Origin: Glaciecola blandensis
GTDB lineage: Bacteria; Pseudomonadota; Gammaproteobacteria; Enterobacterales; Alteromonadaceae
Direction of reading: 5' to 3'
Assembly (NCBI RefSeq): GCF_031846165.1
Contig: NZ_JAVRIE010000005.1
Span: 62,001 to 126,000 of the forward strand
DNA length: 64,000 nt
Position 1 is the stretch's first letter, and each line of letters opens with the position of its first letter. The notes beneath the pieces were generated by a model. It ran no database searches and was not told where the DNA came from. It worked only from the letters and a program-made list of their open reading frames with translations. Made by a program: the position numbers and the translations under genes. Shown here one piece after another: positions 1-9,222 of the stretch.

Positions 1-2073
1 TCTCACAAGGCTGCGTTCGATGCTATTTGCGGCCTAATTAGGCCTTACTTAAACCCTACAAATTTTTCAAGATTAACAGGTTCTTGGGAAAGTCCTCTTG
101 ATAAGACTTGGACAGATAAAATACCGGTACCAGTATTCGAACAATTCAGATCTGACTTGATCGGCATCCTGGATGAATACACCTCAAGTAGTGCATTGAA
201 GTTCGCTTGGTCGATGCTAAGGGGAAATCTGGATGCTTGTAGCATGTACCTATCAACAAAAGGTATTTTGATTAGACCACTTTTACCGCCTACATGGGCT
301 CATGCACCTTTCACTGGCGCTAAGCAACGTATCTATATGTCTGCCACGCTAGGTGAAGGTGGAGATCTCGAAAGGTTGGTAGGGCGAAAGAATATTCACC
401 GGCTAGCCATACCTGAAGGATGGGATGTGCAAGGCGTTGGACGTAGGTTTTTCATTTTCCCATCTCTATCTCTAAAAGAAGATAAGTGTGTTGATTTAAC
501 TATCGAGCTTTTTAACAATTCATCACGCAGTTTAGTGCTTGTTCCTAATGATTCACTCAGCGAGCAAGTGAAAAGTGCTATTAATGATAAAACTTCCTTA
601 AAGGTTTTCGGTTCAGAGGACATTGAGGAGTCAAAACAAACTTTTATTGATACTGATGGCGCGGTAGCTGTCGTAGCAAATAGATATGATGGTATAGACT
701 TTCCTGGAGATGAATGCCGATTGTTAGTTATCGAAGGGCTGCCTAAAACTGTGAATGCTCAAGAGCAGTTCTTAATGTCACGAATTGGAGCTAATGTTTT
801 ATTTAATGAGCGTATCCAGACTCGCGTAATACAAGCGATTGGACGTTGCACAAGATCGCTTGAGGATTACTCAACTGTAGTTGTAATGGGTAGTGAATTG
901 GTCGACTTTTTAGCTGATACTAAGCGTAGAAACTACTTCCATCCAGAATTACAAGCGGAATTGGAGTTTGGTGTTGATCAGTCAATAGACTCTACTTTCG
1001 ATGATTTGAAAGAAAATTATGACATTTTTATCAAGAATGGTGAGGACTGGGAAGACGTTAACGCTGAAATTGTAGATATTCGATCAGGTAAAACTAAAGC
1101 AAAGTTCCCTGGCATTGGTGAACTTGAGCAGTGCGTATCTAGAGAAATTGATTATGTTCAGGCCCTTTGGAGTAGTGACTTTGAAACAGCTCTCGACAAT
1201 GCAGAACAGATATTGGGAATATTAAAGTCGAGTGAATTAAGAGGGTATCGAGCATTATGGGAATACTTGGCTGGATCGGCTGCCTATTTAGCAGACAAGA
1301 ACCAATTTGATGGATATAAAATAAAGGTCAGGGATCACTACAATCGCGCAAAACAAGCGGCAAAAGATATTCCTTGGCTTATTGGACTTCATCGATATGC
1401 AAGTGTACCTGTCGACTCTACAGAGCAAGATGTTTCCAATTCAAGGCTAATTTGCCAAGTGGAAGGGATCGAATCATTGTTAAACTCTATGGGCAACATG
1501 CATGATCGAAATTTAATAAAGCGTGAAAAGAAAATCCGAGAAGGACTTAATAGTAGTAATCAATTCGAAGAAGCCCATAGATTACTCGGCGAACATATAG
1601 GGTTCAATGCTTATAAAGTTGAAGAAGACGCATCACCTGATCCATGGTGGCAAATTCAGGACATATGCTTTGTTTTTGAGGACCACGCCAATGCTGAGAC
1701 AGATACCTTCTCAGCAAATAAAGCGAGGCAAGTTCATACACATCCTAACTGGATAAGAGCAAATGTTGACTCTTGTAAGTCGGATTCGGTAACTATATTA
1801 CCTGTTTTAGTTTCGCCTGTTACTAAAATGAAAGTAGGGGCTGAACCTCACTTAAAGAATGTAGCATTTTGGAGCTTGAATGAATTCAAAGCTTGGGCTG
1901 AACGAGTCTTGGATTTCATTCGAAGAGTACGACCATCATTTCAGGAAGCTGGAGATCTTGCTTGGAGGGCTGAGGTTGCGCAAATGCTAGTGGAAGCACA
2001 GTTAGATGTAAATTCAATCAAAACCATGTTTGAGAGCAATCTATGCGCGAAGCATTTAGAAACTGTTGAGTAA
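1..2073 (+). CDS. DinG/XPD-like superfamily 2 helicase with C-terminal nuclease-like region (5' end outside window)
   Basis: The reading frame is open from base 1, so the N-terminal half with Walker A and B lies outside the window; about 690 codons are visible. Helicase motifs seen are SATLGEGGDL near visible residue 114 (motif III position), GIDFPG (motif V) and QAIGRCTR near residue 278 (motif VI), a pattern typical of the DinG/Rad3 C-terminal helicase domain. The middle is helical. The last 120 residues contain PDPWW, then ICFVFEDH, then KARQVHTHPNW and a VLVSP strand, an order that resembles a PD-(D/E)XK-type restriction nuclease fold with an unusual E-D-H in place of E-x-K. Helicase-nuclease fusions of this type are common in phage defence loci, so a defence role is inferred. 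The partner genes, if any, would be upstream. Helicase call firm, nuclease call tentative. Confidence 0.72.
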   Translation, partial: SHKAAFDAICGLIRPYLNPTNFSRLTGSWESPLDKTWTDKIPVPVFEQFRSDLIGILDEYTSSSALKFAWSMLRGNLDACSMYLSTKGILIRPLLPPTWAHAPFTGAKQRIYMSATLGEGGDLERLVGRKNIHRLAIPEGWDVQGVGRRFFIFPSLSLKEDKCVDLTIELFNNSSRSLVLVPNDSLSEQVKSAINDKTSLKVFGSEDIEESKQTFIDTDGAVAVVANRYDGIDFPGDECRLLVIEGLPKTVNAQEQFLMSRIGANVLFNERIQTRVIQAIGRCTRSLEDYSTVVVMGSELVDFLADTKRRNYFHPELQAELEFGVDQSIDSTFDDLKENYDIFIKNGEDWEDVNAEIVDIRSGKTKAKFPGIGELEQCVSREIDYVQALWSSDFETALDNAEQILGILKSSELRGYRALWEYLAGSAAYLADKNQFDGYKIKVRDHYNRAKQAAKDIPWLIGLHRYASVPVDSTEQDVSNSRLICQVEGIESLLNSMGNMHDRNLIKREKKIREGLNSSNQFEEAHRLLGEHIGFNAYKVEEDASPDPWWQIQDICFVFEDHANAETDTFSANKARQVHTHPNWIRANVDSCKSDSVTILPVLVSPVTKMKVGAEPHLKNVAFWSLNEFKAWAERVLDFIRRVRPSFQEAGDLAWRAEVAQMLVEAQLDVNSIKTMFESNLCAKHLETVE

Positions 2074-2292
2074 ATGATCAGAGTTAAAACGTAAATAAAT
2101 AATACTTTTTAAACACTGAAAAGGACTTTTTGTTTACATTTTTCTTTTGTGAGTAAGCTATAACTATTAAAAACGCTTATGGTTCTTGGTGTGTAGAAGA
2201 AGTTTACAATCTATCGAGTCTCATAAGTGGAGTAGAGGCCACATAGCGAGTCTGCAAAGTGCGCCTATCACCATTATTAATAAGGATATTTA

Positions 2293-3234
2293 ATGAGATT
2301 TACAAAATTTATTCAGGCTATAACAGTCATTATTGCCATTTGTACAATAAGCGCATGTTCCGCCTCACCACAGATGAGCGGCACATTGACCTTACCCGCT
2401 TCTAAATTGGGTCTTGCCGCTGTTAACGATGATCGCCTTGTCTATGTCGTGGGGGGCTCTGGTAAATCTTTATATGGTGACATTGATATCATTGACCCAC
2501 AGTCAAACACCATAAAAACGCTCAAAAATAAGCTTACCCCAAGACGTTATCATAGTGCTATTTTTGATGGTGATGAATCTATTTACATATTGGGTGGGGT
2601 TGGCTTAAAACAGGGGCGAATGGGTTTGGTTACCGAAGTCGAAGTGTTCAATACCCGAACGCATGAAGTGACTACGATACAAAATTTACAAGCAGCAACT
2701 AGGATCAACACCGCAGTTTTCCATGAAGGTAAAATCTATGTGATGGGCGGCAGTTATCAAAGTAGGCAAGGTTTACGATCAACTGCGACCATGTTTATGT
2801 ACGATACAGCTAGCAATAGCTGGTCTAGGTTAGCCGACATGCCTAGCGCTAAAGACACTAGGGCATTTGTTAAAGATGACTTTATTTATGTTGTAGGTGG
2901 TTATGATCATAAAATCAGTATGGCGGTTTTTGAACGCTATAGTATTGGTGAAGACCGCTGGGAAACACTTCCACCTTTGCCAAAAGGTATTAGTTCACAC
3001 TCATTAACCGTTGTGGACAACAAAGTATTCACCTTTGGGAATTATGATAATTTGGGTGAAACATTTGTTTATGACTTTGATACTTCTACTTGGCGTGAGA
3101 TTGATATCGGTTATTTACCTAGCCGACACAATGCAGCTACTACCATTAACGGTGTGACTTATGTTGTAGGTGGCACTACACGTACCTCTAAAGGTAGCCT
3201 GAATCTGATACAAACCTTCAAATTGGGTGAATAA
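2293..3234 (+). CDS. Kelch-repeat lipoprotein
   Basis: The 313-residue protein begins with a signal peptide ending in the lipobox ISAC (cysteine near residue 22), so it is probably lipid-anchored in the periplasm or outer membrane. The rest is six kelch-type blades, recognisable by repeated YVVGG, YILGG, YVMGG motifs followed by W-x-x-L or equivalent positions, which together would close one six-bladed beta-propeller. A good ribosome site (AAGGA) precedes the ATG. It stands alone, convergent with the metallo-hydrolase gene downstream. Propellers of this kind bind ligands or act as enzymes (for example sialate mutarotase NanM); no sialic acid genes are nearby, so substrate is unknown. Confidence 0.85.
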   Translation: MRFTKFIQAITVIIAICTISACSASPQMSGTLTLPASKLGLAAVNDDRLVYVVGGSGKSLYGDIDIIDPQSNTIKTLKNKLTPRRYHSAIFDGDESIYILGGVGLKQGRMGLVTEVEVFNTRTHEVTTIQNLQAATRINTAVFHEGKIYVMGGSYQSRQGLRSTATMFMYDTASNSWSRLADMPSAKDTRAFVKDDFIYVVGGYDHKISMAVFERYSIGEDRWETLPPLPKGISSHSLTVVDNKVFTFGNYDNLGETFVYDFDTSTWREIDIGYLPSRHNAATTINGVTYVVGGTTRTSKGSLNLIQTFKLGE

Positions 3235-3286
3235 TATCAATCCTGCGATGAGGGTAGCGGGTCGAATATCTACCAGCTGTTGGGGA

Positions 3287-3304
3287 AGCCTGATAACTCA
3301 GGCT
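3287..3304. terminator. Stem-loop between convergent genes
   Basis: A perfect 7-bp stem (AGCCTGA / TCAGGCT) with a TAAC loop lies between the convergent kelch and metallo-hydrolase genes. No T-run follows on either strand, so termination would be weak or factor-assisted. Confidence 0.35.
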
Positions 3305-3318
3305 CCACTCCTCTTATT

Positions 3319-4296
3319 CTAATTGAAAAGCGAAAATACATTACTCAACGTTCGCTGAAACCAATTCATAGGTTGAATAGTGAATTTCTCAAACTCCATT
3401 CTTTTGGATTTAGGATCCGCTTTCAAGGCATTATAAAGAATAGCAATATCTTGTTTTTGTAACAGTAAGTGCGCTTCGTTTGGTTGATAGGTCGAGCCGA
3501 TCGGATACAAAACAAAAGGCTCTTTTGACATCTCAATATGTCCGCCGAGAATAGCCGCAACCTCGTTTTCCTCAGAAAATGCATAAAGCAGATTGATTGA
3601 CTGCTTATAAGCGTCCCAGTTTTTTACGTAAATAAGTCCCGGATACAGTGTGTCTCCCGTCAGCAGGATTTTATGCTTCTCATCATAAATGGTTATTGCG
3701 TCAGCGTGATGGCCTGGTGTGTGAATCATTCTAATAGAGCGATTGCCAAGAGTGAATGTTTGAATTTCGCTAAGCCCATTTTGAAACCCAAGTTGTGTAG
3801 CTGCTTTTTTGACGTCGCTTGAAACGACTGTCACTGTCTTATTATTAGCAAACTGCTTATCTCCAGCCTTATGATCAGCATGCCCATGGGAATGAATGAC
3901 GATAAGAGGTAAGGCTGGATCAGGGCTATATTGTTGTATCAGCCTTTCTATTTCCATTGCGACAGGCGAGATATTTGCGTCCTCTATTGCACCAGTATCA
4001 AATAGCATGGCTTTATCGCTGCCCAATAGCAGGTACATAAACGGTGCTTCGAAGGTGTCGCACTTATTTTGTCGTAATATGAAGGTTTGCTCATCTAACT
4101 TAAGAATATCCATTGGCTTTGCACTATCGGCATTGCAGGTCATTGAACCGTGAAACCATTTCTTGTTCTCAATGATAGGAACGATAGAAGTCGAGTCATT
4201 TATTGGTGATTTGTCAGTTGTCGCATATCGTTGCTCGGCGATAGAACAACTGGATACAGCCATAATTGCAATGATTAAAAACAGAGAATGCCTCAT
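3319..4296 (-). CDS. Metallo-beta-lactamase-fold hydrolase, lipoprotein
   Basis: The 325-residue protein has a signal peptide with lipobox VSSC (Cys17). The zinc-binding signature HSHGHADH sits at residues 135-142, followed by TPGHHAD and LLTGDTLYPG, and a later GGH, giving the complete binuclear metal site of the MBL-fold superfamily. The family covers lactonases, glyoxalase II and beta-lactamases; substrate cannot be read from sequence. Its ATG overlaps the stop codon of the upstream MarR gene (TAATG), so the two are translationally coupled and the regulator probably controls this enzyme in response to its substrate. Confidence 0.85.
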   Translation of the reverse strand: MRHSLFLIIAIMAVSSCSIAEQRYATTDKSPINDSTSIVPIIENKKWFHGSMTCNADSAKPMDILKLDEQTFILRQNKCDTFEAPFMYLLLGSDKAMLFDTGAIEDANISPVAMEIERLIQQYSPDPALPLIVIHSHGHADHKAGDKQFANNKTVTVVSSDVKKAATQLGFQNGLSEIQTFTLGNRSIRMIHTPGHHADAITIYDEKHKILLTGDTLYPGLIYVKNWDAYKQSINLLYAFSEENEVAAILGGHIEMSKEPFVLYPIGSTYQPNEAHLLLQKQDIAILYNALKADPKSKRMEFEKFTIQPMNWFQRTLSNVFSLFN

Positions 4297-4805
4297 TATT
4301 TTATTTCTCCTTGTCTGCTATTAGGCAGCTTTTTTATGCGCGCAGAGATGGGCTCATTCTCAATAGCTTGGCAAAACCCAAATAATACCTCCATTATCTG
4401 AACGCTTTGCTCCTTGGATATTTCATTAATGACGCTTGCTACATCCTTTGTTATGCGCGTTAATTCAGCGACGTCATCAACGCCTAGTTTAGTTAAGGTA
4501 AATCGCTGACATCTTCCATCATTTAAATCTGTGTGCCGGTATATCAGCGATAATTTTTCTAAGGCACTGACTCTTGATGCGGTTCGTTGATGAGAATAGC
4601 TCAACGCTTTAGCTATTTCGGCTATAGAAGCGCCCTTTGATTGAGCTAAAAACATAACGAGAGAAACATCCGTAATAGGAGTGACAATGGAGCTGTCTTT
4701 TAAAACTTCTGAAAATTCATCATTAATCATTTTGCTTAATCTGCTGGTCATATTTGCAAAAAATGCTGCGGAGTAGTCGAGCTCATAAAAGAAAGGTTTT
4801 TTCAT
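4296..4805 (-). CDS. MarR-family transcriptional regulator
   Basis: The product from the preferred start is 169 residues with a central winged helix: MFLAQSKGASIAEIAKALS, then SHQRTASRVSALEKLSLIYR as recognition helix and NDGRCQRFTLT as the wing, all typical of MarR. A longer frame begins with TTG at 4886, but that extension would run through a consensus promoter and a 28-bp palindrome, so the ATG at 4805 is chosen. It forms a TAATG-coupled operon with the MBL-fold gene. Autoregulation through the upstream palindrome is inferred. Confidence 0.85.
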   Translation of the reverse strand: MKKPFFYELDYSAAFFANMTSRLSKMINDEFSEVLKDSSIVTPITDVSLVMFLAQSKGASIAEIAKALSYSHQRTASRVSALEKLSLIYRHTDLNDGRCQRFTLTKLGVDDVAELTRITKDVASVINEISKEQSVQIMEVLFGFCQAIENEPISARIKKLPNSRQGEIK

Positions 4806-4818
4806 ATTGTCATCATTA

Positions 4819-4867
4819 ATACAATCAATTGTACAAATGATTGTATAGTTAGTTGTTGGTATGTCAA
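4819..4867 (-). promoter_or_regulatory. MarR promoter with overlapping palindromic operator
   Basis: On the minus strand a perfect -35 (TTGACA, plus-strand 4862-4867) is separated by 16 bp from TACAAT (4840-4845). A 28-bp palindrome at 4819-4846 covers the -10 and the expected start of transcription: arms ATACAATCA and TGATTGTAT are exact inverses, with TTGTACAA at the centre, so 26 of 28 positions are symmetric. Its place, 14 bp before the ATG of the MarR gene, is that of an autoregulatory operator. Confidence 0.75.
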
Positions 4868-5076
4868 CTAATCTTTGTTTCTGCAAATTTGTTCTTTAAG
4901 AAATTGTGTTAATGAATAGATGAGAGGATTCTAATGAAAGGATGGATTACTGCTGTTTAGAACAGGAATGAGGCAGTCTTCCCCTATTCGATTGCAAAGA
5001 ACTTCTTATATTGCTAGTTTCAATACCCTGAACTTTTCTATGCGTAGAACATTTGTGTGGGTGAATATTTAATACT

Positions 5077-5547
5077 ATGGACATCATATTTCGATTGGCG
5101 ACAACGCAAGATAAACCAGCACTAGACCACTGCCTGCAGCAAATCATAGAGGCGGAGAGACCAATGGATGAATGCTTGGATGATGGATTTATTGAATATT
5201 ATGATCCTGTAGACTTCATTAATAACGAAAATGCCACCTTGATCGTTGCTGAACAAGGAGACGTGATTATTGCCTGTGGCGCAGCAAAACTAAAGAACGC
5301 CAAACACTTTTACCATTACGATAAATCGCTCTACTTAGCCATGATGTACGTGGCCGATGCTTATCGAGGAAAAGGAATAAACCGCGAAATCATGCAGCGA
5401 CTATTAAGCTGGGGGAGTGAAAAGGATGTCGTCAATGCCTCCTTGACTGTCTACCCTCAAAATGCTTCGGCAATCAGAGCTTATGAGAAGTTAGGGTTCG
5501 AGCCCGCCCTTTTAGAAATGCGGCTAAGAGATAAGTCTGAGCGCTAA
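5077..5547 (+). CDS. GNAT-family N-acetyltransferase
   Basis: This 156-residue protein shows the GNAT fold: strand LAMMYVADAYRGKGINREIMQ contains the acetyl-CoA pyrophosphate-binding motif R-G-K-G-I-N, and NASAIRAYEKLGF near the C terminus is the standard last helix-strand element. The acceptor substrate is unknown. The ATG lacks a strong ribosome site. It is a single gene, divergent from the MarR operon. Confidence 0.85.
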   Translation: MDIIFRLATTQDKPALDHCLQQIIEAERPMDECLDDGFIEYYDPVDFINNENATLIVAEQGDVIIACGAAKLKNAKHFYHYDKSLYLAMMYVADAYRGKGINREIMQRLLSWGSEKDVVNASLTVYPQNASAIRAYEKLGFEPALLEMRLRDKSER

Positions 5548-5656
5548 ACCTGCACTACGACTTCTACTCTTCACATTGCACAACAAACTAGTGTAAGGTG
5601 ATAGTCCATCACCCTAGCATGCTCAATTTTATCGATTGAACAAGGAGCTTACTAAC

Positions 5657-7357
5657 ATGAAATTACTTTTCGGGACTGCCATTGTTTGCATCGTTCTATT
5701 GTCAGGCTGTTCAAAACAAGAACTAGCGCCACAACCGCCAGTTGTAAGTGCCCAAGAGCAGGCCGTTGCAATGCCAGATCAATTTGCGGCAGATGTTGCT
5801 ATGCAAATTATGGACGCCGGTGGTAATGCAGTCGATGCAGCCATTGCGGCGCAATTTAGCTTGGCAGTGACATATCCGGAGGCAGGTAATATTGGCGGTG
5901 GTGGTTTTATGCTGACCTATATGGACGGCAAAACAAATTTTCTAGACTACCGTGAAACGGCTCCTTCAGGCGCATCAAGAGACATGTATTTGAATGAGCA
6001 AGGTGAGGTAGTTAGCGATTTGCCTGTCTATGGTATTTTGGCATCAGGGGTGCCTGGTACTGTCGCTGGCATGTGGGCTGCTCATCAAAAGTACGGTAGT
6101 TTGCCTTGGGAAGACTTACTTGCGCCTGCCATAAAGCTTGCCGAGGAAGGTTTTGAGATGCCAAGTCAGTTATTTGAGCGCATCGAAGGCTATCAGAGCT
6201 CTGTATCAGAGAAAGATATTAAGGTGAATTTCGCAGATTATTTTGACGGTGTTAAGACGGGTGAAAAATTTGTACAACCGGAGCTAGCAAGCACCTTGAA
6301 GCGGATACAGATGCAAGGCGCAGATGGTTTTTACAAAGGTGAAACGGCGAAGCATATCGTCGATTTTATGAATGCAAAGAATGGCTTAATAACCGAACAA
6401 GACCTAGCTGCTTACAATGCGAAATGGCGCGAGCCTATTATCACGCAATGGCGAGAATTCACTGTCGTGAGTGCCTCACCACCAAGTTCGGGTGGCATCG
6501 CCATTGCCCAGTGGTTGCAAATGTACGATCGAGTGAAAGCGCGCTCAGGTAAAATTGAGCATAATAGCCAGCAGTATATTCACGTTCTAGCAGAAATAGG
6601 TAAACGGGTTTTTGCGGACAGAGCGGAGTATTTGGGTGATCCAGACTTTTATGATGTACCTAAAAGTGCTTTATTGGCCGCCGATTATCTCGACTCACGA
6701 GCAGCAGAAGTCAATTTAGAAGAAATATCAAATACAGAAAATGTTAAACCAGGTTTAGATGAAAGCCATGACACAACACACTTTTCAATCGTGGACAGCT
6801 TCGGCAATGCTGTATCTAATACAACCACGATAAATTTGAGTTTTGGTAGCGGGATGGTCGTTGAAGGCGCGGGCTTTTTACTAAACAATGAAATGGATGA
6901 CTTCAGTGCTAAATCAGGAGTCGCTAACTCTTTTGGCGCAGTCGGCGGGGATGCGAACGCCATTGCCCCGAACAAGCGGATGTTGAGTTCGATGAGCCCA
7001 ACAATTCTTTTAGAAGATGACAAAATCAAGCTGGTAACAGGCTCGCCTGGCGGTACGACTATTATTTCTTCGGTTTACTTGAGTATTCTGAATGCTATCG
7101 AGTTCGATATGAGTGCCCAGAAAATTGTCGATTCTCCACGTTTTCATCACCAACTACTACCCAAAGACATGATCTATTATCACGACACGCTAGCGGACGA
7201 CGTTGTCACTGCTCTGCAAGAGAAAGGTTATGTGATGCGTGCCGGCAACTTTGGTGATTTACAAGTAATAGTGAATACTAAGAAAGGACTAGAAGCAGCG
7301 TCGGAATCTCGAAACCGAGGTAGCGCTGAAGTCACTCCTGCGGAATCAGGAATTTAG
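5657..7357 (+). CDS. ggt: Gamma-glutamyltransferase (lipoprotein precursor)
   Basis: From the ATG at 5657 (AAGGAG nine bases upstream) the product is 566 residues; an upstream in-frame TTG at 5636 is rejected because it lacks this site and would precede the signal peptide. The signal sequence ends with lipobox LSGC. The family hallmarks are present: GGNAVDAA near the N terminus, GNIGGGGFML, ASGVPGTVAGM, the autoprocessing site D372-T373-T374-H, where T373 becomes the N-terminal nucleophile of the small subunit, and GSPGGTTI, which forms the oxyanion region. It cleaves gamma-glutamyl bonds of glutathione and related peptides in the periplasm. A 19-bp repeat array begins at its stop codon. Confidence 0.93.
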   Translation: MKLLFGTAIVCIVLLSGCSKQELAPQPPVVSAQEQAVAMPDQFAADVAMQIMDAGGNAVDAAIAAQFSLAVTYPEAGNIGGGGFMLTYMDGKTNFLDYRETAPSGASRDMYLNEQGEVVSDLPVYGILASGVPGTVAGMWAAHQKYGSLPWEDLLAPAIKLAEEGFEMPSQLFERIEGYQSSVSEKDIKVNFADYFDGVKTGEKFVQPELASTLKRIQMQGADGFYKGETAKHIVDFMNAKNGLITEQDLAAYNAKWREPIITQWREFTVVSASPPSSGGIAIAQWLQMYDRVKARSGKIEHNSQQYIHVLAEIGKRVFADRAEYLGDPDFYDVPKSALLAADYLDSRAAEVNLEEISNTENVKPGLDESHDTTHFSIVDSFGNAVSNTTTINLSFGSGMVVEGAGFLLNNEMDDFSAKSGVANSFGAVGGDANAIAPNKRMLSSMSPTILLEDDKIKLVTGSPGGTTIISSVYLSILNAIEFDMSAQKIVDSPRFHHQLLPKDMIYYHDTLADDVVTALQEKGYVMRAGNFGDLQVIVNTKKGLEAASESRNRGSAEVTPAESGI

Positions 7358-7421
7358 ATTCCCGCCGTTGCGGGAATGACTGAGTTTCGCGGGAATGACT
7401 GGGTTTCGCGGGAATGTCTGG
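7358..7421. repeat. REP-like inverted repeat plus 19-bp tandem repeats
   Basis: Directly after the ggt stop is an inverted repeat ATTCCCGC-CGTT-GCGGGAAT (7358-7377). The right arm then starts three tandem copies of a 19-bp unit, GCGGGAATGACTGAGTTTC and near-identical versions, at 7370, 7389 and 7408. The ATTCCCGC..GCGGGAAT core is like the small dispersed repeats found between genes in many proteobacteria. The hairpin may also help end the ggt transcript. Confidence 0.7.
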
Positions 7422-7476
7422 CTATCGTGTGTGTAGAAAACTAATTCGGTCTTCTACATTCTGCCATCAATTGATT

Positions 7477-9195
7477 TTACTGCTTGTGTTGATAAGTAAT
7501 TTTACCACCCACAATAGTCATTACATTCTGTGCCGTTAAAATATCTGCTTCTGGGGCTGTCATAAAATCTGTATCAAAGATGGTAAAATCCGCGTATTTA
7601 CCGACTTCGACAGAGCCGCGAACATTCTCTTGAAATGCCCCATAGGCGGGCCAAATGGTAAACATCTTAAGCGCTGTTTCACGACTCACTGCTAACTCTG
7701 GATGCCAGCCTTCGTCAGAACTGCCGTCTAGTCTTTTGCGAGCAACAGCGGCATAAAACTCTATGCGCGGATCACCAAGCTCAACAGGCGCATCTGAACC
7801 GCCAATAATGATTGAGCCTCGGTCAATCAGTTGCTGCCACGGGTAAGCATAGGCAAGGCGTTCAGGGCCAAGTCGGTCTGGCGCAAAGTTTAAGTCGCCA
7901 ATGCCGTGGCTAGGCTGCATAGAAGGAATAATCCCCAGTTTTACCATGCGATCTTGTTGAGCGGGTGGGATAACCTGAGCATGCTCTAGTCGCCACCTTG
8001 GTTCGGCAACGGCTCGCTCACTCACTGGAACAGCATCAAATGCTTCCTCATACCAATCTAACAGCGTTTTAACCGCTCTATCGCCTATGACGTGAGTTTG
8101 AACTTGCAAGCCTTCACGCAAGGCTTTACGAAGAATGGGCTTTAATTCCTCTTCGGTCGTTCTGTTCATAAAACCGTTGTGAGGTGCATCAGAGTAATTT
8201 TCGATCAAAGCCGCACCACGTGAGCCTAGAGTACCGTCGATATATACCTTAATTCCCCGCAAATCAAACAAGTCATCCTCCGTCTTCATTCTGCCGCGAG
8301 AGAACATGGTTTCTGCTTCCTGCACATTTGCTGCCGCGTAAATACGCGTTTTCATTCCGCCCTCAGCATGTATTTCTTGCATAATGTCGACATTGATAAA
8401 GGGCATTCCGGCATCTTGCGTTGCTGCCCAGCCGAGTTTCGCATTTTGTTGCATGCCTACTTCTAGGCTATCTTTAATATATGCCTTCGTTTTTGCTGGA
8501 ATAAGTTCGCGAAACACATTCATTGCAGTTGCAAGTACATAGCCAGTAGGCTCGCCATTTTCATCGCGCTCAAATTTACCGCCCTCAGGATCCGGGGAGC
8601 CTTTAGTAATACCAGCCATTGCAAGTGCTTTAGAGTTAACTAAGGCTGAGACACCGTCTGCTCTTGGCATAAACAAGGGTTTATTTTCGGTAAAAGAATC
8701 AACGTCATGCTTAGTCAAGAATCGTTTTTCATCACTCCATTCGCGCTCAATCCAGCCTCGCCCTTGCACCCACTCACCTTCCGGCACGTTTTGTGCGAAA
8801 GCTTCAATTGCATCACGGGTCTCTTTCAAAGTCGGTATCCCGAATAGGCTAAGCGTCTTAGGACGCTGACCTACGCCTTCAACATGCTGATGACTGTCGG
8901 TAAAACCTGGAAATACAAATTTGCCCTGCATATCAAGCTGTCTGGCGTTACCGCACAAATAATCCTTTGCGCCTTCGTTAGAGCCAACAAAAACGATTTT
9001 ATCTGCTTTTACTGCCACCGCTTGCGCTGTGGTTTTTGCATCATTGGCTGTATAAATTATTGTATTGTGTAGCACTAAATCGGCGTCCAAGCATTGGCTA
9101 TCGTCAACTGCCGACACACTTTGATTGTCAGAGCAGGCGCTGGATAGACCGCCAAGCAATATTAGGCCAACTAGTTTGATTCGATAATTTTTCAT
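7477..9195 (-). CDS. YtcJ-like amidohydrolase, lipoprotein
   Basis: Starting at the ATG at 9195 (GGAAG upstream) the protein is 572 residues with a signal peptide ending in lipobox SSAC. The metal-binding motif of the amidohydrolase superfamily appears as FPGFTDSHQHVEG, and later HVIGDRAV, RLEHAQ and GGSDAPVE supply the remaining metal and acid-base positions, as in the YtcJ/NfdA group of exoenzyme-like amidohydrolases. It lies downstream of the TonB-dependent receptor on the same strand, but an intrinsic terminator separates them. Substrate unknown. The longer frame from 9255 overlaps that terminator and is rejected. Confidence 0.85.
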   Translation of the reverse strand: MKNYRIKLVGLILLGGLSSACSDNQSVSAVDDSQCLDADLVLHNTIIYTANDAKTTAQAVAVKADKIVFVGSNEGAKDYLCGNARQLDMQGKFVFPGFTDSHQHVEGVGQRPKTLSLFGIPTLKETRDAIEAFAQNVPEGEWVQGRGWIEREWSDEKRFLTKHDVDSFTENKPLFMPRADGVSALVNSKALAMAGITKGSPDPEGGKFERDENGEPTGYVLATAMNVFRELIPAKTKAYIKDSLEVGMQQNAKLGWAATQDAGMPFINVDIMQEIHAEGGMKTRIYAAANVQEAETMFSRGRMKTEDDLFDLRGIKVYIDGTLGSRGAALIENYSDAPHNGFMNRTTEEELKPILRKALREGLQVQTHVIGDRAVKTLLDWYEEAFDAVPVSERAVAEPRWRLEHAQVIPPAQQDRMVKLGIIPSMQPSHGIGDLNFAPDRLGPERLAYAYPWQQLIDRGSIIIGGSDAPVELGDPRIEFYAAVARKRLDGSSDEGWHPELAVSRETALKMFTIWPAYGAFQENVRGSVEVGKYADFTIFDTDFMTAPEADILTAQNVMTIVGGKITYQHKQ

Positions 9196-9222
9196 GAGCG
9201 CTTCCTTAATTTTGTTGCTTCC

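Noticed and set aside
3287..3304. Strong intrinsic terminator between kelch and MBL genes
   Set aside because: The stem is perfect but no T-run follows on either strand, so it is listed only as a weak stem-loop.
4806..4886. N-terminal extension of the MarR regulator from a TTG codon
   Set aside because: It would translate through a consensus promoter and the 28-bp palindrome, and MarR similarity begins only after the ATG at 4805.
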